Below, piece after piece: positions 1 through 9,036 of a DNA stretch of 64,000 nucleotides. The translations under genes were made by a program, and so were the position numbers. Each line of letters opens with the position of its first letter. The stretch's first letter is position 1. The stretch is from Paramylibacter kogurei (GTDB taxonomy: Bacteria; Pseudomonadota; Alphaproteobacteria; Rhodobacterales; Rhodobacteraceae), in NCBI RefSeq assembly GCF_002742285.1, contig NZ_MDGM01000013.1:82455-146454 (forward strand), in the 5' to 3' direction. A model generated the notes under the pieces. The model did not search any database. It had not been told where the DNA came from and worked only from the letters and a program-made list of their open reading frames with translations.

Positions 1-81
1 AAAAATCCGCGCATTTGCGAAATTGATCGCGGCGAATTTTACCAAAATCCCATATTTCATTGGGAAAACGGGATCGTTTAA
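1..81 (+). CDS. 3' end of an unidentified gene
   Basis: An open frame runs from the window edge to a TAA at 79-81, giving 26 residues ending in HWENGIV. A strong Rho-independent terminator begins ten bases later, which is what would be expected after a real gene. The fragment is too short to assign to a family. It could be chance open sequence. Confidence 0.35.
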   Translation, partial: KNPRICEIDRGEFYQNPIFHWENGIV

Positions 82-90
82 TGTTGAATG

Positions 91-117
91 AGCAGCGCTG
101 GAAGGTGCTGCTTTTTT
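91..117 (+). terminator. Rho-independent terminator before carD
   Basis: An 8-bp stem (AGCAGCGC / GTGCTGCT, one G-T pair) with a 6-nt loop is followed directly by a run of T. It probably ends the gene that enters from the left. carD therefore has its own promoter; TATACT at 122-127 could be its -10 box, although no convincing -35 was found. Confidence 0.7.
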
Positions 118-271
118 GTGGTATACTGTGCGGGATGAATAAGGAGTGCTCGCATCGTTATTGCGCAGTTGCGCAGGCAATTTAACCCCAAATTTGAACT
201 GTTGTAATGGTAATTCTTACCACCAAGAAGTTTTGGTTTGGGCGCGGGCAAGAGAGAAGGAACAGTCATCT

Positions 272-787
272 ATGGCCAAGAAAAAAGTCGGTAATTTTCG
301 TATGAACGATTACGTGGTTTATCCTGCACATGGTGTGGGCAAAATCGTGTTGATCGAAGAACAAGAAGTCGCTGGGATCATTATGGAATTATTCGTAATT
401 TCATTTGAAAAAGACAAAATGACATTACGCGTTCCCACGGCCAAGGCCGATTCTGTTGGCATGCGTAACCTTGCCAGCGCGGATGAAATTACCAAAGCAA
501 TGACCACGCTCAAGGGCCGCGCACGTGTCAAACGCGCGATGTGGTCGCGCCGTGCACAAGAATACGAACAAAAAATCAATTCGGGTGATTTGATTGCGAT
601 TGCCGAAGTTGTGCGTGATTTGCACCGCAATGACGAACAGCGCGAACAATCCTATTCCGAGCGTCAGTTGTACGAAGCAGCGTTAGAGCGGCTTATCCGT
701 GAAGTTGCGGCTGTGGATGGTACAGACGAAGCAATGGCCACAGAAAAAGTGTTGGGTGTTTTGGCATCACGTGCCGTTGCCGCCTAA
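272..787 (+). CDS. carD: CarD family transcriptional regulator
   Basis: 171-residue CarD/CdnL-type protein. CarD binds the RNA polymerase beta subunit through its N-terminal Tudor-like RID domain and stabilises open promoter complexes, notably at rRNA promoters. The N-terminal block FRMNDYVVYPAHGVGKI is the typical CarD opening, followed by the helical C-terminal DNA-contacting half. I chose the ATG at 272 because AGAGAAGG lies 11 bases upstream and because homologues start MAKKK-like; a longer frame from 146 has no support. It is monocistronic between two terminator or convergent features. Confidence 0.95.
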   Translation: MAKKKVGNFRMNDYVVYPAHGVGKIVLIEEQEVAGIIMELFVISFEKDKMTLRVPTAKADSVGMRNLASADEITKAMTTLKGRARVKRAMWSRRAQEYEQKINSGDLIAIAEVVRDLHRNDEQREQSYSERQLYEAALERLIREVAAVDGTDEAMATEKVLGVLASRAVAA

Positions 788-835
788 TCACATTGTGAAA
801 ATTTGATTGAAAGCCGTGCCCATCGGGTGCGGCTT

Positions 836-1603
836 TTATGTGAGCAATATAATCGCAACGATTGCGGCAATCATGCCAATCTGTTGGCTAGCTCCTAAAA
901 CATCACCCGTTTGTCCACCCAATTTGCGCAATGCCATGATGAACAATGGCAGGGTTGCAAGAATTACGAACACCAGTATCGGCAGACCAAGCCATCCAAA
1001 TATTGCGATAGCGAGTGCTACACAAAGCGTTGTTGCGATTGCAACGCTCAATCGTGATGGCACACCTGCACGCGCCGCCATCCCCGATGTGCGCGCATTG
1101 GGCAAGCTATACATTGCCAAAACCATCGGCAGGCGCGAAATAGCACAAATGCCGATCATGATTAAAATAAAGCGCTCGCTTCCAATTTCCAAAAGCCCAA
1201 GCCATGTCAGCATGACAGCAAAGACCAAGGCCAAAGTGCCATAGGCGCCGATGCGGCTGTCTTTCATGATTTCAAGGCGCTTTTTAGCATCCATCGCCCC
1301 CCAAAAACCATCGGCACAATCGGCAAGCCCGTCTTCATGCAACCCACCGGTCATCATGGCCAAGGCCGCCAATGCGAAAAGCTCTGGCATGCCAGATGGT
1401 AATCCGATTGCGCCAAGGCAAAACGCGACCAATCCTGCCACCAATCCCAACAGTGTACCAACCAATGGAAACGCCCACGCAGCATCCGCCCCCCGTTGCC
1501 CCGCGCGTTCATGATTTACAGGAACGGGCAGGCGTGTCAGCAAGCTTGCCGCCGCCCATATATCGTGGGTTTCAATGTGAAACTCGCCGTGATGGTCGTT
1601 CAT
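836..1603 (-). CDS. cobS: Adenosylcobinamide-GDP ribazoletransferase
   Basis: Integral membrane enzyme that joins adenosylcobinamide-GDP to alpha-ribazole (or its phosphate) to complete adenosylcobalamin (phosphate). It is CobS in enteric and CobV in Pseudomonas nomenclature. The diagnostic segment ADCADGFWGAMDAKKRLEIM, an acidic metal-binding motif, is present at about residues 90-110, followed by DSRIGAYG. Several hydrophobic helices fill the rest. The ATG at 1603 is preferred over a GTG nine bases upstream because AAAAGG sits 8 bases before it. It is divergent from cobT with 87 bp between them, so the two consecutive late steps of B12 assembly share one control region. Confidence 0.95.
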   Translation of the reverse strand: MNDHHGEFHIETHDIWAAASLLTRLPVPVNHERAGQRGADAAWAFPLVGTLLGLVAGLVAFCLGAIGLPSGMPELFALAALAMMTGGLHEDGLADCADGFWGAMDAKKRLEIMKDSRIGAYGTLALVFAVMLTWLGLLEIGSERFILIMIGICAISRLPMVLAMYSLPNARTSGMAARAGVPSRLSVAIATTLCVALAIAIFGWLGLPILVFVILATLPLFIMALRKLGGQTGDVLGASQQIGMIAAIVAIILLT

Positions 1604-1690
1604 CGCATCCACCTTTTCGCAATTGGGATTACATCGTTGGCTGATACCCGTTATTGAGGTGTAAATTCAACACGCAAACAGGGTAAAAAT

Positions 1691-2701
1691 ATGACTGCTG
1701 CCTTTTCGTCGATTTCAGAATTCAAATCCGTATTGGCAAATGCGCCAAGCTTTAACGAACAGGCATTCAATGATGCAACACAACGAAACGGTCAATTAAC
1801 AAAACCACCAGCTGCGTTGGGGCGATTAGAAGATATCGCAATTTGGTATGCGTCTTGGCGTGGTGATGCGACCCCAAAAATTGAACATCCACAGGTGATT
1901 ATTTTTGCTGGCAATCATGGTGTAACCGCACGTGGCGTGTCCGCGTTTCCTGCGGATGTGACTGCGCAAATGGTTATGAATTTTCAACATGGTGGTGCCG
2001 CGATCAATCAACTGGCCAATACATTTGGGGCAAAGTTGGATGTGCATGCGCTTGATCTTGATAACCCAACGCAAGATTTCACCAAAGGCCCCGCGATGAG
2101 CACGGATGAATGTTTGGCAGCGTTGCAAACCGGATGGGATGCGGTTGATCCTGAAACTGATTTGTTGGTCACGGGTGAAATGGGCATTGGGAACACTACA
2201 TCCGCAGCCGCAATTGCATGTGCATTGTTTGGCGGTGCGCCTGAAACGTGGGTGGGCAAGGGAACAGGTGTTGATGAAGCAGGTCTTGCATTGAAATCAC
2301 AAGTCGTAGGCGAAGCATTGTTGGTAAACCCTGATCGCGATCCACTGACGGTTCTTGGTGCGTTGGGTGGGCGCGAATTGGTGGCGATGGCGGGTGCGAT
2401 TGCCCATGCACGTGTATTGTCGATCCCTGTGATACTGGATGGTTTTATTTGCACGGCGGCGGCTGCATGTTTGGAACGTGCGGTTGCAGGGGCGTTGGAT
2501 CATTGTGTGGCGGGGCATCAATCCGATGAACAGGCGCATATAAAACTGTTGACCGCTTTGAACAAAAAGCCCTTATTGGCGTTGGATATGCGCCTTGGCG
2601 AAGGATCGGGCGCAGCGCTTGCAATTGGTATCGTAAAAGCAGCGGTTGCCTGTCATTCGGGCATGGCAACATTTGCACAAGCAGGCGTTTCAGAAGGATA
2701 G
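1691..2701 (+). CDS. cobT: Nicotinate-nucleotide--dimethylbenzimidazole phosphoribosyltransferase
   Basis: 336-residue enzyme activating 5,6-dimethylbenzimidazole with nicotinate mononucleotide to give alpha-ribazole phosphate, the lower ligand of cobalamin. Seen motifs are the N-terminal [34 protein letters not shown] and the C-terminal [10 protein letters not shown] carrying the catalytic Glu. Length matches the family. It lies divergently from cobS, whose enzyme uses its product, and cobQ lies 2 kb away. In the Pseudomonas scheme this enzyme is CobU; it is unrelated to the cobaltochelatase subunit also called CobT. Confidence 0.95.
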   Translation: MTAAFSSISEFKSVLANAPSFNEQAFNDATQRNGQLTKPPAALGRLEDIAIWYASWRGDATPKIEHPQVIIFAGNHGVTARGVSAFPADVTAQMVMNFQHGGAAINQLANTFGAKLDVHALDLDNPTQDFTKGPAMSTDECLAALQTGWDAVDPETDLLVTGEMGIGNTTSAAAIACALFGGAPETWVGKGTGVDEAGLALKSQVVGEALLVNPDRDPLTVLGALGGRELVAMAGAIAHARVLSIPVILDGFICTAAAACLERAVAGALDHCVAGHQSDEQAHIKLLTALNKKPLLALDMRLGEGSGAALAIGIVKAAVACHSGMATFAQAGVSEG

Positions 2702-2705
2702 CAAA

Positions 2706-3788
2706 ATGACCAAAGATGCAGAAAACAAACCCAAACGCCCTGTAAAAAACCTTGCGGCGGGTAAATATCAACCAAGCCCAAATCGTTACGATAACATGCC
2801 ATATCGCCACTGTGGCAAATCGGGGCTAAAGCTGCCTGCGATATCGCTTGGGCTTTGGCATAACTTTGGCCATGATTTTCCGCATCAAAACAAGCGTGAT
2901 ATTTGCACCACGGCGTTTGATCTGGGCATTACGCATTTCGATTTGGCCAATAACTATGGCCCACCTGCAGGCAGCGCCGAAGAAGCCTTTGGTGAAATTC
3001 TGAAAACCGATTTTGACGGGTATCGCGATGAATTACTGATTTCATCAAAGGCGGGATATGACATGTGGCCAGGGCCATATGGCGAATGGGGGAGCCGAAA
3101 ATATCTGATCGCATCTTGTGATCAATCGTTGAAACGTATGGGGCTTGATTACGTTGATATTTTCTATTCCCACCGATTTGATCCCAATACTCCGCTAGAA
3201 GAAACCATGGGGGCGCTGGATCATATCGTGCGTTCAGGGCGTGCGCTATACGCTGGGATTTCCTCTTATAATTCGCAACGTACACGCGAAGCGGCCGCAA
3301 TCCTGAAGGATCTGGGAACGCCATGCGTTATTCATCAGCCATCGTACAATATGTTGAACCGCTGGGTCGAAACCGATGGGTTAAAGGATACATTGGGTGA
3401 GCTTGGCATTGGTTCAATCGCCTTTACCCCGCTGGCACAGGGGATGTTAACCAACAAATATTTGGGTGGGAAAATCACCGAAGGCCGCGCAGTTCAGGGC
3501 AAATCGTTGCTTGATGGTTTCTTGTCTGACAAAGCAATCGCAAAAATTCGCCAGTTGAATGAAATTGCCGAAAATCGTGGCCAAACATTGGCCCAAATGG
3601 CAATCGCTTGGGTGCTGCGCGAAGGTAAGATTACCTCTGCATTGATCGGTGCTTCAAAACCATCACAAGTTATCGATTGTGTCGGTGCGATTGATAATTT
3701 GGAATTCAGTGCTGATGAGCTTGCACAAATTGATGAAATTGCAACGGATCAAGATATCAATCTTTGGGCACAATCTTCGCAAGGGTAG
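2706..3788 (+). CDS. Aldo/keto reductase, YghZ-like
   Basis: 360-residue NAD(P)H-dependent TIM-barrel oxidoreductase of the aldo/keto reductase family. It resembles the YghZ / L-glyceraldehyde-3-phosphate reductase branch (AKR14), with FDLANNYGPPAGSAE near the N-terminus supplying the Asp and Tyr of the catalytic tetrad, plus the SSKAGYDMWPGPYG, YSHRFDP and WVLREGKITSALIGASKP segments. The natural substrate cannot be told from sequence; methylglyoxal and aldehyde detoxification are usual for the branch. The ATG at 2706 starts 4 bases after the cobT stop, so it is likely co-transcribed with cobT. Confidence 0.88.
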   Translation: MTKDAENKPKRPVKNLAAGKYQPSPNRYDNMPYRHCGKSGLKLPAISLGLWHNFGHDFPHQNKRDICTTAFDLGITHFDLANNYGPPAGSAEEAFGEILKTDFDGYRDELLISSKAGYDMWPGPYGEWGSRKYLIASCDQSLKRMGLDYVDIFYSHRFDPNTPLEETMGALDHIVRSGRALYAGISSYNSQRTREAAAILKDLGTPCVIHQPSYNMLNRWVETDGLKDTLGELGIGSIAFTPLAQGMLTNKYLGGKITEGRAVQGKSLLDGFLSDKAIAKIRQLNEIAENRGQTLAQMAIAWVLREGKITSALIGASKPSQVIDCVGAIDNLEFSADELAQIDEIATDQDINLWAQSSQG

Positions 3789-3865
3789 CGTTCAAAGAAT
3801 GGTAAGAGACCAAATCTAATCAAAAACCTTGTGAGCGTCTAAAAACAAATTTTAAGTGTTTTCAT

Positions 3866-3939
3866 TGGAGGCGAGTACCGGAATCGAACCGGTGTACACG
3901 GATTTGCAATCCGCTGCGTCACCACTCCGCCAACTCGCC
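3866..3939 (-). tRNA. tRNA-Cys (GCA)
   Basis: The complement strand folds as a cloverleaf: acceptor stem GGCGAGT pairing with ACTCGCC, T-loop GGTTCGATTCC, and anticodon GCA (plus-strand positions 3905-3907). The discriminator base is U, the identity base of tRNA-Cys, and the 3' CCA is encoded. The gene is isolated between the aldo/keto reductase and a membrane protein gene. Confidence 0.97.
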
Positions 3940-3991
3940 GCCGTAATGGTGTTTCGTGGCTATAGCAATGCCAGACAGGGCGTGCAAGATG

Positions 3992-4561
3992 TTAAAGTAT
4001 CCAAGAAAACAATATCGTGGGTAAAATTTGAATTGTGGCCACAATTGCGATCACAGAACGAGAAAATATTGATTTAAAACGACGCCAAAGAATGACAAGT
4101 AGAACGACGCATAATCCATATTCTAACATTTCGATTGTTCCGCCAAAGTGATCTTTGTCCCAATAACTAAACGGGCTGTGAAAAACCCAATCGGTGAGTG
4201 GCCAAAAATGTTGGCGTGCATCATCATGATGAAGTGGAAAATCAAAACACAGATGTAAAAAACCACCGCCACCCAATGCCCAAAGCCAGTGTTTTTTTAA
4301 ATAGATGCCGATTGCGATGATAAGTGCCCAGACAAAAAAAGAATTATCCACGGCAAAAATGGATTGCCATTGTTGGGAAAAATATTGTTCGCGAAATATG
4401 TGACTGAACGAATTTTGGTCTATAAATCTGCTCCATGCAACCAAAGCATAGAGAGAAAAATCAGGTAAAAAGCCACCTGCGATTGCCCCCAAGGTAACTT
4501 TCGGTTTATCTGGCCGAGCAAACACGGCGGCGGCCAGAATTAAATGTGCGGGCGTATTCAT
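3992..4561 (-). CDS. YdjM-like membrane protein, divergent from cobQ
   Basis: 189-residue membrane protein with about four hydrophobic segments. The N-terminal MNTPAHLILAAAVFAR, the acidic FLPDFSLY and the late HLCFDFPLHHDDARQH cluster match the YdjM-like family of inner-membrane putative metal-dependent hydrolases; the His/Asp residues could bind a metal. In related genomes the gene next to cobQ is sometimes named as a cobalamin protein only because of its position. I prefer the second ATG because AAAGG lies 9 bases upstream of it. No direct evidence links it to B12. It is divergent from cobQ with only 36 bp between them. Confidence 0.7.
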   Translation of the reverse strand: MNTPAHLILAAAVFARPDKPKVTLGAIAGGFLPDFSLYALVAWSRFIDQNSFSHIFREQYFSQQWQSIFAVDNSFFVWALIIAIGIYLKKHWLWALGGGGFLHLCFDFPLHHDDARQHFWPLTDWVFHSPFSYWDKDHFGGTIEMLEYGLCVVLLVILWRRFKSIFSRSVIAIVATIQILPTILFSWIL

Positions 4562-4597
4562 GTTTTGCATCCTTTGTATGCTTTTTAGGGGCGCGAA

Positions 4598-6046
4598 ATG
4601 GCAAAGTCCATTATGATCCAGGGCGCTGGTTCAAACGTTGGAAAATCAATGGTGGTTGCTGGCTTGTGTCGTGCGTATTCCAAGCGTGGATTAAACGTTG
4701 CGCCGTTTAAACCCCAAAATATGTCAAATAATGCGGCCGTAACCAGTGATGGTGGCGAAATCGGGCGGGCACAGGCATTACAGGCGATGGCTTGTGGCCT
4801 TGACGCCCATACGGATATGAATCCTGTTTTGTTAAAGCCTGAAACCGACATCGGTGCGCAAGTGATCGTACAGGGTCAGCGTCTTACAACGGCAAAGGCG
4901 CGTGAATACGGTGCGTTGAAACAAACATTGATGCCGCGTGTTTTAGAAAGCTTTGAACGTTTAAAAGCGAAAACCGATATTGTGATTGTTGAGGGTGCAG
5001 GAAGCCCTGCAGAAATCAATTTGCGTGCGGGTGACATTGCAAATATGGGTTTTGCCAGCGCGGCGCATGTGCCGGTTGTTTTGCTCGGCGATATTGATCG
5101 TGGTGGTGTGATCGCGCAAATGGTGGGCACACATGCAATTTTGCCCAAGGATGACTTAGCCTTGATTAAAGGTTTCGCAATCAACAAATTTCGTGGTGAT
5201 ACTTCATTGTTTGACGCAGGGCTGAACGAGATCGTTGCCCGCACAGGCTGGCAATCGCTGGGTGTTTTACCGTGGTTTGGCGAGGCGCATAAATTACCAG
5301 CAGAAGATGCGAGCGATATTTCCAACACCACTGGGCAGGGTGCGTTTAAAATCGCTGTGCCACAGCTTTCTCGGATTGCAAATTTTGATGATTTGGATCC
5401 GTTGTCCGCTGAGCCCGATGTCGTTGTTGAAATTATCCCTGCGGGTCGTCCGCTTCCAAATGATGCGGATCTTATTTTGATCCCTGGAAGCAAATCAACG
5501 ATTGGTGATTTGCAATTTTTCCGCGATCAAGGTTGGGATATTGATCTGTCTGCACATATTCGCTGTGGTGGGCGCGTATTAGGCATTTGTGGCGGTTATC
5601 AAATGTTGGGGCGTGAAATTATCGACGATTTGGGGATCGAGGGTAACGCAGGGCGCTATGCCGGTCTGGGGCATTTGGATATCACAACACATATGAAACC
5701 AGAGAAAAAGCTTTCACGTGTGATCGGGGCGGATTTGCAAACGGGTGCTTCGTTTGATGGGTATGAAATTCATATCGGTGATACCGACGGCAGTGATTGC
5801 AAAAATGCGTGGTTGCAAGTTGACGGAAATCGTGTGGGAGCAAGCAATGCCAATGGGCGCGTGCAAGGCTGTTACATTCACGGGTTATTTAACAGTGATG
5901 CGTTTCGCGCAGCGTATTTATCCCGTTTGGGCGTGGCGCAATCTGGGTTGAACTATGGCGCGGATGTTGATGCAACACTGGATCGTCTAGCCGCACATGT
6001 CGAACATCATTTGGACCTTGATGCGATAGCGGCGATTGCCGAATAG
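4598..6046 (+). CDS. cobQ: Cobyric acid synthase
   Basis: 482-residue ATP- and glutamine-dependent amidotransferase that amidates four carboxylates (b, d, e, g) of adenosylcobyrinate a,c-diamide to give cobyric acid. The N-terminal synthetase domain begins [20 protein letters not shown], a P-loop variant, and contains [10 protein letters not shown]. The C-terminal triad glutaminase-like domain has [11 protein letters not shown] with the nucleophilic Cys and GCYIHGLF with the His. AGGGGCGCG lies before the ATG. With cobS and cobT it shows that the organism makes the late part of cobalamin, the cofactor of the dehalogenase at 56.7 kb. Confidence 0.96.
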   Translation: MAKSIMIQGAGSNVGKSMVVAGLCRAYSKRGLNVAPFKPQNMSNNAAVTSDGGEIGRAQALQAMACGLDAHTDMNPVLLKPETDIGAQVIVQGQRLTTAKAREYGALKQTLMPRVLESFERLKAKTDIVIVEGAGSPAEINLRAGDIANMGFASAAHVPVVLLGDIDRGGVIAQMVGTHAILPKDDLALIKGFAINKFRGDTSLFDAGLNEIVARTGWQSLGVLPWFGEAHKLPAEDASDISNTTGQGAFKIAVPQLSRIANFDDLDPLSAEPDVVVEIIPAGRPLPNDADLILIPGSKSTIGDLQFFRDQGWDIDLSAHIRCGGRVLGICGGYQMLGREIIDDLGIEGNAGRYAGLGHLDITTHMKPEKKLSRVIGADLQTGASFDGYEIHIGDTDGSDCKNAWLQVDGNRVGASNANGRVQGCYIHGLFNSDAFRAAYLSRLGVAQSGLNYGADVDATLDRLAAHVEHHLDLDAIAAIAE

Positions 6047-6059
6047 CCAGACCGTCGGA

Positions 6060-6776
6060 CTAAATTTCGTGATGTGATCGAAGTTTTGCAACCTCGATAT
6101 GGATCAACGACTTGATGTTTTCCGTTACCTTTGATCCAAAAGAGCCATGCAATTCTTGGCGGACAAGCTGTTTTACCGATTGTTCAATTGCGATGGTCAA
6201 ATTGTCCATCTCTGCGTTCAGAACATCTTCGGTGGTGGCCTTAACCGCGCCTTCGATCATTTTTGGCGCTACTTTTTTGATCATTTCCAAAATTTGAGCA
6301 GGTGCGTTTTGCGCAATCGCATTTTGGATTTTCTGTTCGCTGATTTCATCAAAAACCAAGCCAACACGTGCACGCAATAATGTGTCGATGTAATCGCTGA
6401 TTTTGTCTTCGGTTACGTTTTGAATAACACGTTTCACCGCATCGGCGGCGAGTTCATCGACCTCTGATTTGCCGAGTTTTAATGGTTTTTGCCGTGGGTC
6501 AGAGCCACGCATGCTGTGAAAAGCATTTTGCAATGTTCGGGCATTTTCACTTGGCACAAGCGCATCGGTTCCAAGCGCGAGTGTCCCGATATTTTGTCGG
6601 TTGCTGGATGATTTTGCGTTATCAGTACCCGTCAAACCAACGCGCAATTCTTCTGCTTCGTGTTCATGTGCTGACACATTGAACAGAGAGTTGTCGTTCG
6701 ATTTTTGTTGTCGTGCAATCAGTTGAATTAATTTGGCACGCGTATTCGCAGAATTTTTTAAATTATTACTAGACAT
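6060..6776 (-). CDS. Possible divergent PopZ-like protein (DUF2497 position)
   Basis: 238-residue protein with a polar, low-complexity N-terminal half and a helical C-terminal half rich in amphipathic helices (about residues 100-235). I do not recognise it from sequence alone. In Caulobacter and many other alphaproteobacteria, popZ (pole-organising matrix protein, DUF2497) sits next to tolC, with valS nearby. This gene lies directly downstream of tolC on the same strand, and valS is 5 kb away. A disordered N-terminus followed by C-terminal helices is the PopZ plan. The final block LVRQELHGSFG...NIKSLIHIEVAKL is reminiscent but not diagnostic. PopZ's usual proline-rich acidic spacer is not evident. 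Confidence 0.4.
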   Translation of the reverse strand: MSSNNLKNSANTRAKLIQLIARQQKSNDNSLFNVSAHEHEAEELRVGLTGTDNAKSSSNRQNIGTLALGTDALVPSENARTLQNAFHSMRGSDPRQKPLKLGKSEVDELAADAVKRVIQNVTEDKISDYIDTLLRARVGLVFDEISEQKIQNAIAQNAPAQILEMIKKVAPKMIEGAVKATTEDVLNAEMDNLTIAIEQSVKQLVRQELHGSFGSKVTENIKSLIHIEVAKLRSHHEI

Positions 6777-6853
6777 AATGATTCCCCCACAGGAACCATA
6801 AAAATACTGTTTTTAAGTGGGGAAATCAACTTGGATCAAGTTTGGCTAGGTTT

Positions 6854-8263
6854 TTAACGATTTTGAAGCTTGTCCAGAAGTTTCAATCGTTTCTGGCCAA
6901 GTTTGCTTTTGCCATTCACGCGTGTGTAATTGACGTCTGGATTATATTGTTCAACCGCTAGCTTAAGATTTTCAGCGGTGAGCAAACCCATTTCAGACAA
7001 AACTTGATAGGCGGCCACAAATTCATTGCGATTTGCCGCGATCAAATTTGATTGTGCGGTTAACAATTCTTGTTCAGCATCCAATACATCCAGCGTGGTG
7101 CGAGCACCCAATTTCGCCTCTTCGCGGACACCTTCGAAAGCGATGCGTGCCGAACGAATTTGGGATTGCACGGCCTTTTTGGCCGCAATTGATGTTTGCC
7201 AATTCACATAGGCGCTATTGACGTTTTGACGCGTTGTAAGGCTGGCAAGTTGAACATTTGCCTCTGCATTTTGTAATGCTGCAAGCGATATGCGCCGGTC
7301 GCTGTCCAAACGACCGCCTTGATAAATGGGTACAGTTGCACCGATGGATGCGGTGAGCGATTCACTATCGCCAGTTGATGAATTTGAACGATCCACATCG
7401 GCGCTGATGGATGCGCTTACGGTTGGGTGACGGTTCAATTTCACCTGTTCCAAATCGTATTGCGCAGCCTTTACCGCAAATTGTGCTGCCAAAATTCGCG
7501 GATGTCCGTTTGTTGCGATTTGCTCTGCAGCCCGCGCAGAACCTGGCAATTTTGGCGTGGCACTTGGTGTGTGCAGCGATGTCGGTGATACCCCAACCGC
7601 AGAACGAAAGCTTTGCTGTGAATTGCGCAAGTTACCCTTGGCAAGTTCAAGATTGCTGACAGCAGATGCAAGGCGTGCTTGTGTTTGGCTAACGTCTGTG
7701 CGGGTCACTTCGCCTACATCGAAACGGTCTTGTGCGGCGCGCACCTGTTCATTCAAAACGCGTACGTTATTTTGCGCCAATCCAACGGCACGTTGATCGC
7801 GTTGCACATCGAAAAATGCGACAACTGCACCCAACAAAACGGTTTGTTCAACATCGATCAGGTTTTGACGTTGTGCCAAAACTTGCATTCGTGCGGATTC
7901 AATACCTGCATTTGCTCGCCCGCCATCATAGAGCATTTGTGATGCTGTGACGCCGACATTCTTGCTATTGGTAGTGCCCTTGTTGGTGACTCTGCTGCCA
8001 TCAAGTGGCGAATTCGTGTGGCTCCATCTGCGCGATGCGCCAACGCTGGCGCTGCCTTCGACGGTGGGTTTCCACAATGATCGCGCTTGTGCGACACCTT
8101 CGTCCGCTTGGCGAAGTTGTGATCGGGTCAGGCTGAGCTGATCGCTATTGTTATAGGCTTGTGCCAGAATGCTTTGCAATGAAACGCCATCGGCAAGTGC
8201 CAAGATCGGTGATGCAAGAGTTAATCCTGTCGCCAATAAAATGGCTTTCATGGATGTTTTCAC
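6854..8263 (-). CDS. tolC: TolC family outer membrane efflux/secretion channel
   Basis: About 469 residues. TolC trimers form the outer-membrane beta-barrel and periplasmic alpha-barrel exit duct of type I secretion and RND efflux systems. A signal peptide (MKAILLATGLTLASPILALA, then D-G) is followed by two homologous OEP repeats; VGEVTRTDVSQTQARL and LGARTTLDVLDAEQELL are the paired equatorial helices. The end is a short basic tail. Start choice: a GTG at 8263 lies 8 bases after AGGAG, whereas the ATG at 8251 is 20 bases away, so translation probably begins VKTSMKAIL. It lies downstream of pcm, the usual alphaproteobacterial arrangement. Confidence 0.93.
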   Translation of the reverse strand: MKTSMKAILLATGLTLASPILALADGVSLQSILAQAYNNSDQLSLTRSQLRQADEGVAQARSLWKPTVEGSASVGASRRWSHTNSPLDGSRVTNKGTTNSKNVGVTASQMLYDGGRANAGIESARMQVLAQRQNLIDVEQTVLLGAVVAFFDVQRDQRAVGLAQNNVRVLNEQVRAAQDRFDVGEVTRTDVSQTQARLASAVSNLELAKGNLRNSQQSFRSAVGVSPTSLHTPSATPKLPGSARAAEQIATNGHPRILAAQFAVKAAQYDLEQVKLNRHPTVSASISADVDRSNSSTGDSESLTASIGATVPIYQGGRLDSDRRISLAALQNAEANVQLASLTTRQNVNSAYVNWQTSIAAKKAVQSQIRSARIAFEGVREEAKLGARTTLDVLDAEQELLTAQSNLIAANRNEFVAAYQVLSEMGLLTAENLKLAVEQYNPDVNYTRVNGKSKLGQKRLKLLDKLQNR

Positions 8264-8300
8264 TGTTTTGTCTCCTGTGGACAATTTGCGCGTATTTTCA

Positions 8301-8957
8301 TTACGCAAATGTGAATGTCTTTTCTTTTTGAAAACCTTCGAGCATGGGCGCGGTGGCATCAAATGCGTCGCGCCAGTCGATTTTTCCATGTGATTTATAT
8401 CCAATACGACAAACGCCAGACTTTCCGTCGGAAAAAATTGCAACAATGCGTCCAGTGTCGTTCAATTGATCAACAAGGCTGTCGGGGATTGTTGCAACGG
8501 CTCCTTGGAGGATGATTACATCATATGGCCCGTGTTTTTGCGCACCAGCGGTCAAATTGCCAAGCAATGTGATCGCGTTATCGACCGATGATTGGGTCAA
8601 GTTTTCAGATGCAGCATTTACCAAATCCTGATCATTATCAATGCCGACAACCGCCTCTGACAAATGCGCCAGAACCGCGGTGGAATATCCCATGCCACAT
8701 CCGATATCCAAAACCATTTCATTGGGTTGAATATTTGCGGCATCCAACATCTTTGCAAATGTGCGTGCATCCAACAATGCGCGCGTATCAGACAGCGCAA
8801 TATGTTCACCAGCATAGGCGACGGCCTTTTTCGTGCTAGGGACAAAATTTTCGCGTTCTGTTTTCAGCAATGCATCAATAATTGGAAATTTAGTCACGTC
8901 TGATGGGCGTACTTGGCAATCCACCATTGCTGTGCGGGCTTTTGCAAAATCGGTCAT
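8301..8957 (-). CDS. pcm: Protein-L-isoaspartate O-methyltransferase family protein
   Basis: 218-residue SAM-dependent methyltransferase of the PCMT family, which repairs isoaspartyl residues in damaged proteins. It shows the N-terminal MVDCQVRPSDV and RENFVP of the alphaproteobacterial version and SAM motif I, LDIGCGMGYSTAVLA, with VVGID as motif II. The gene lies 37 bp upstream of the tolC start on the same strand, a conserved alphaproteobacterial pairing. Many alphaproteobacterial members of this family have not been tested as isoaspartyl methyltransferases, so the substrate is a family inference. Confidence 0.88.
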   Translation of the reverse strand: MTDFAKARTAMVDCQVRPSDVTKFPIIDALLKTERENFVPSTKKAVAYAGEHIALSDTRALLDARTFAKMLDAANIQPNEMVLDIGCGMGYSTAVLAHLSEAVVGIDNDQDLVNAASENLTQSSVDNAITLLGNLTAGAQKHGPYDVIILQGAVATIPDSLVDQLNDTGRIVAIFSDGKSGVCRIGYKSHGKIDWRDAFDATAPMLEGFQKEKTFTFA

Positions 8958-9036
8958 TTATCAGCCTTTTGAATGTTTTGCATGAATCTTTGATTGCTTT
9001 TGCCATAGTTCGCAAGGCTGGGCAACTCGTGCTTGA

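Noticed and set aside
3856..4077. 73-codon plus-strand open frame over the tRNA region
   Set aside because: It reads through the tRNA-Cys gene; translated T-loop and anticodon sequence explains its apparent protein.
3992..4561. Cobalamin biosynthesis protein by position next to cobQ
   Set aside because: The protein is YdjM-like and carries no cobalamin-related motif; adjacency is the only link.
8264..8446. Longer N-terminus for TolC
   Set aside because: It would add about 60 residues ahead of a clear signal peptide and overlap the pcm gene; AGGAG favours the GTG at 8263.
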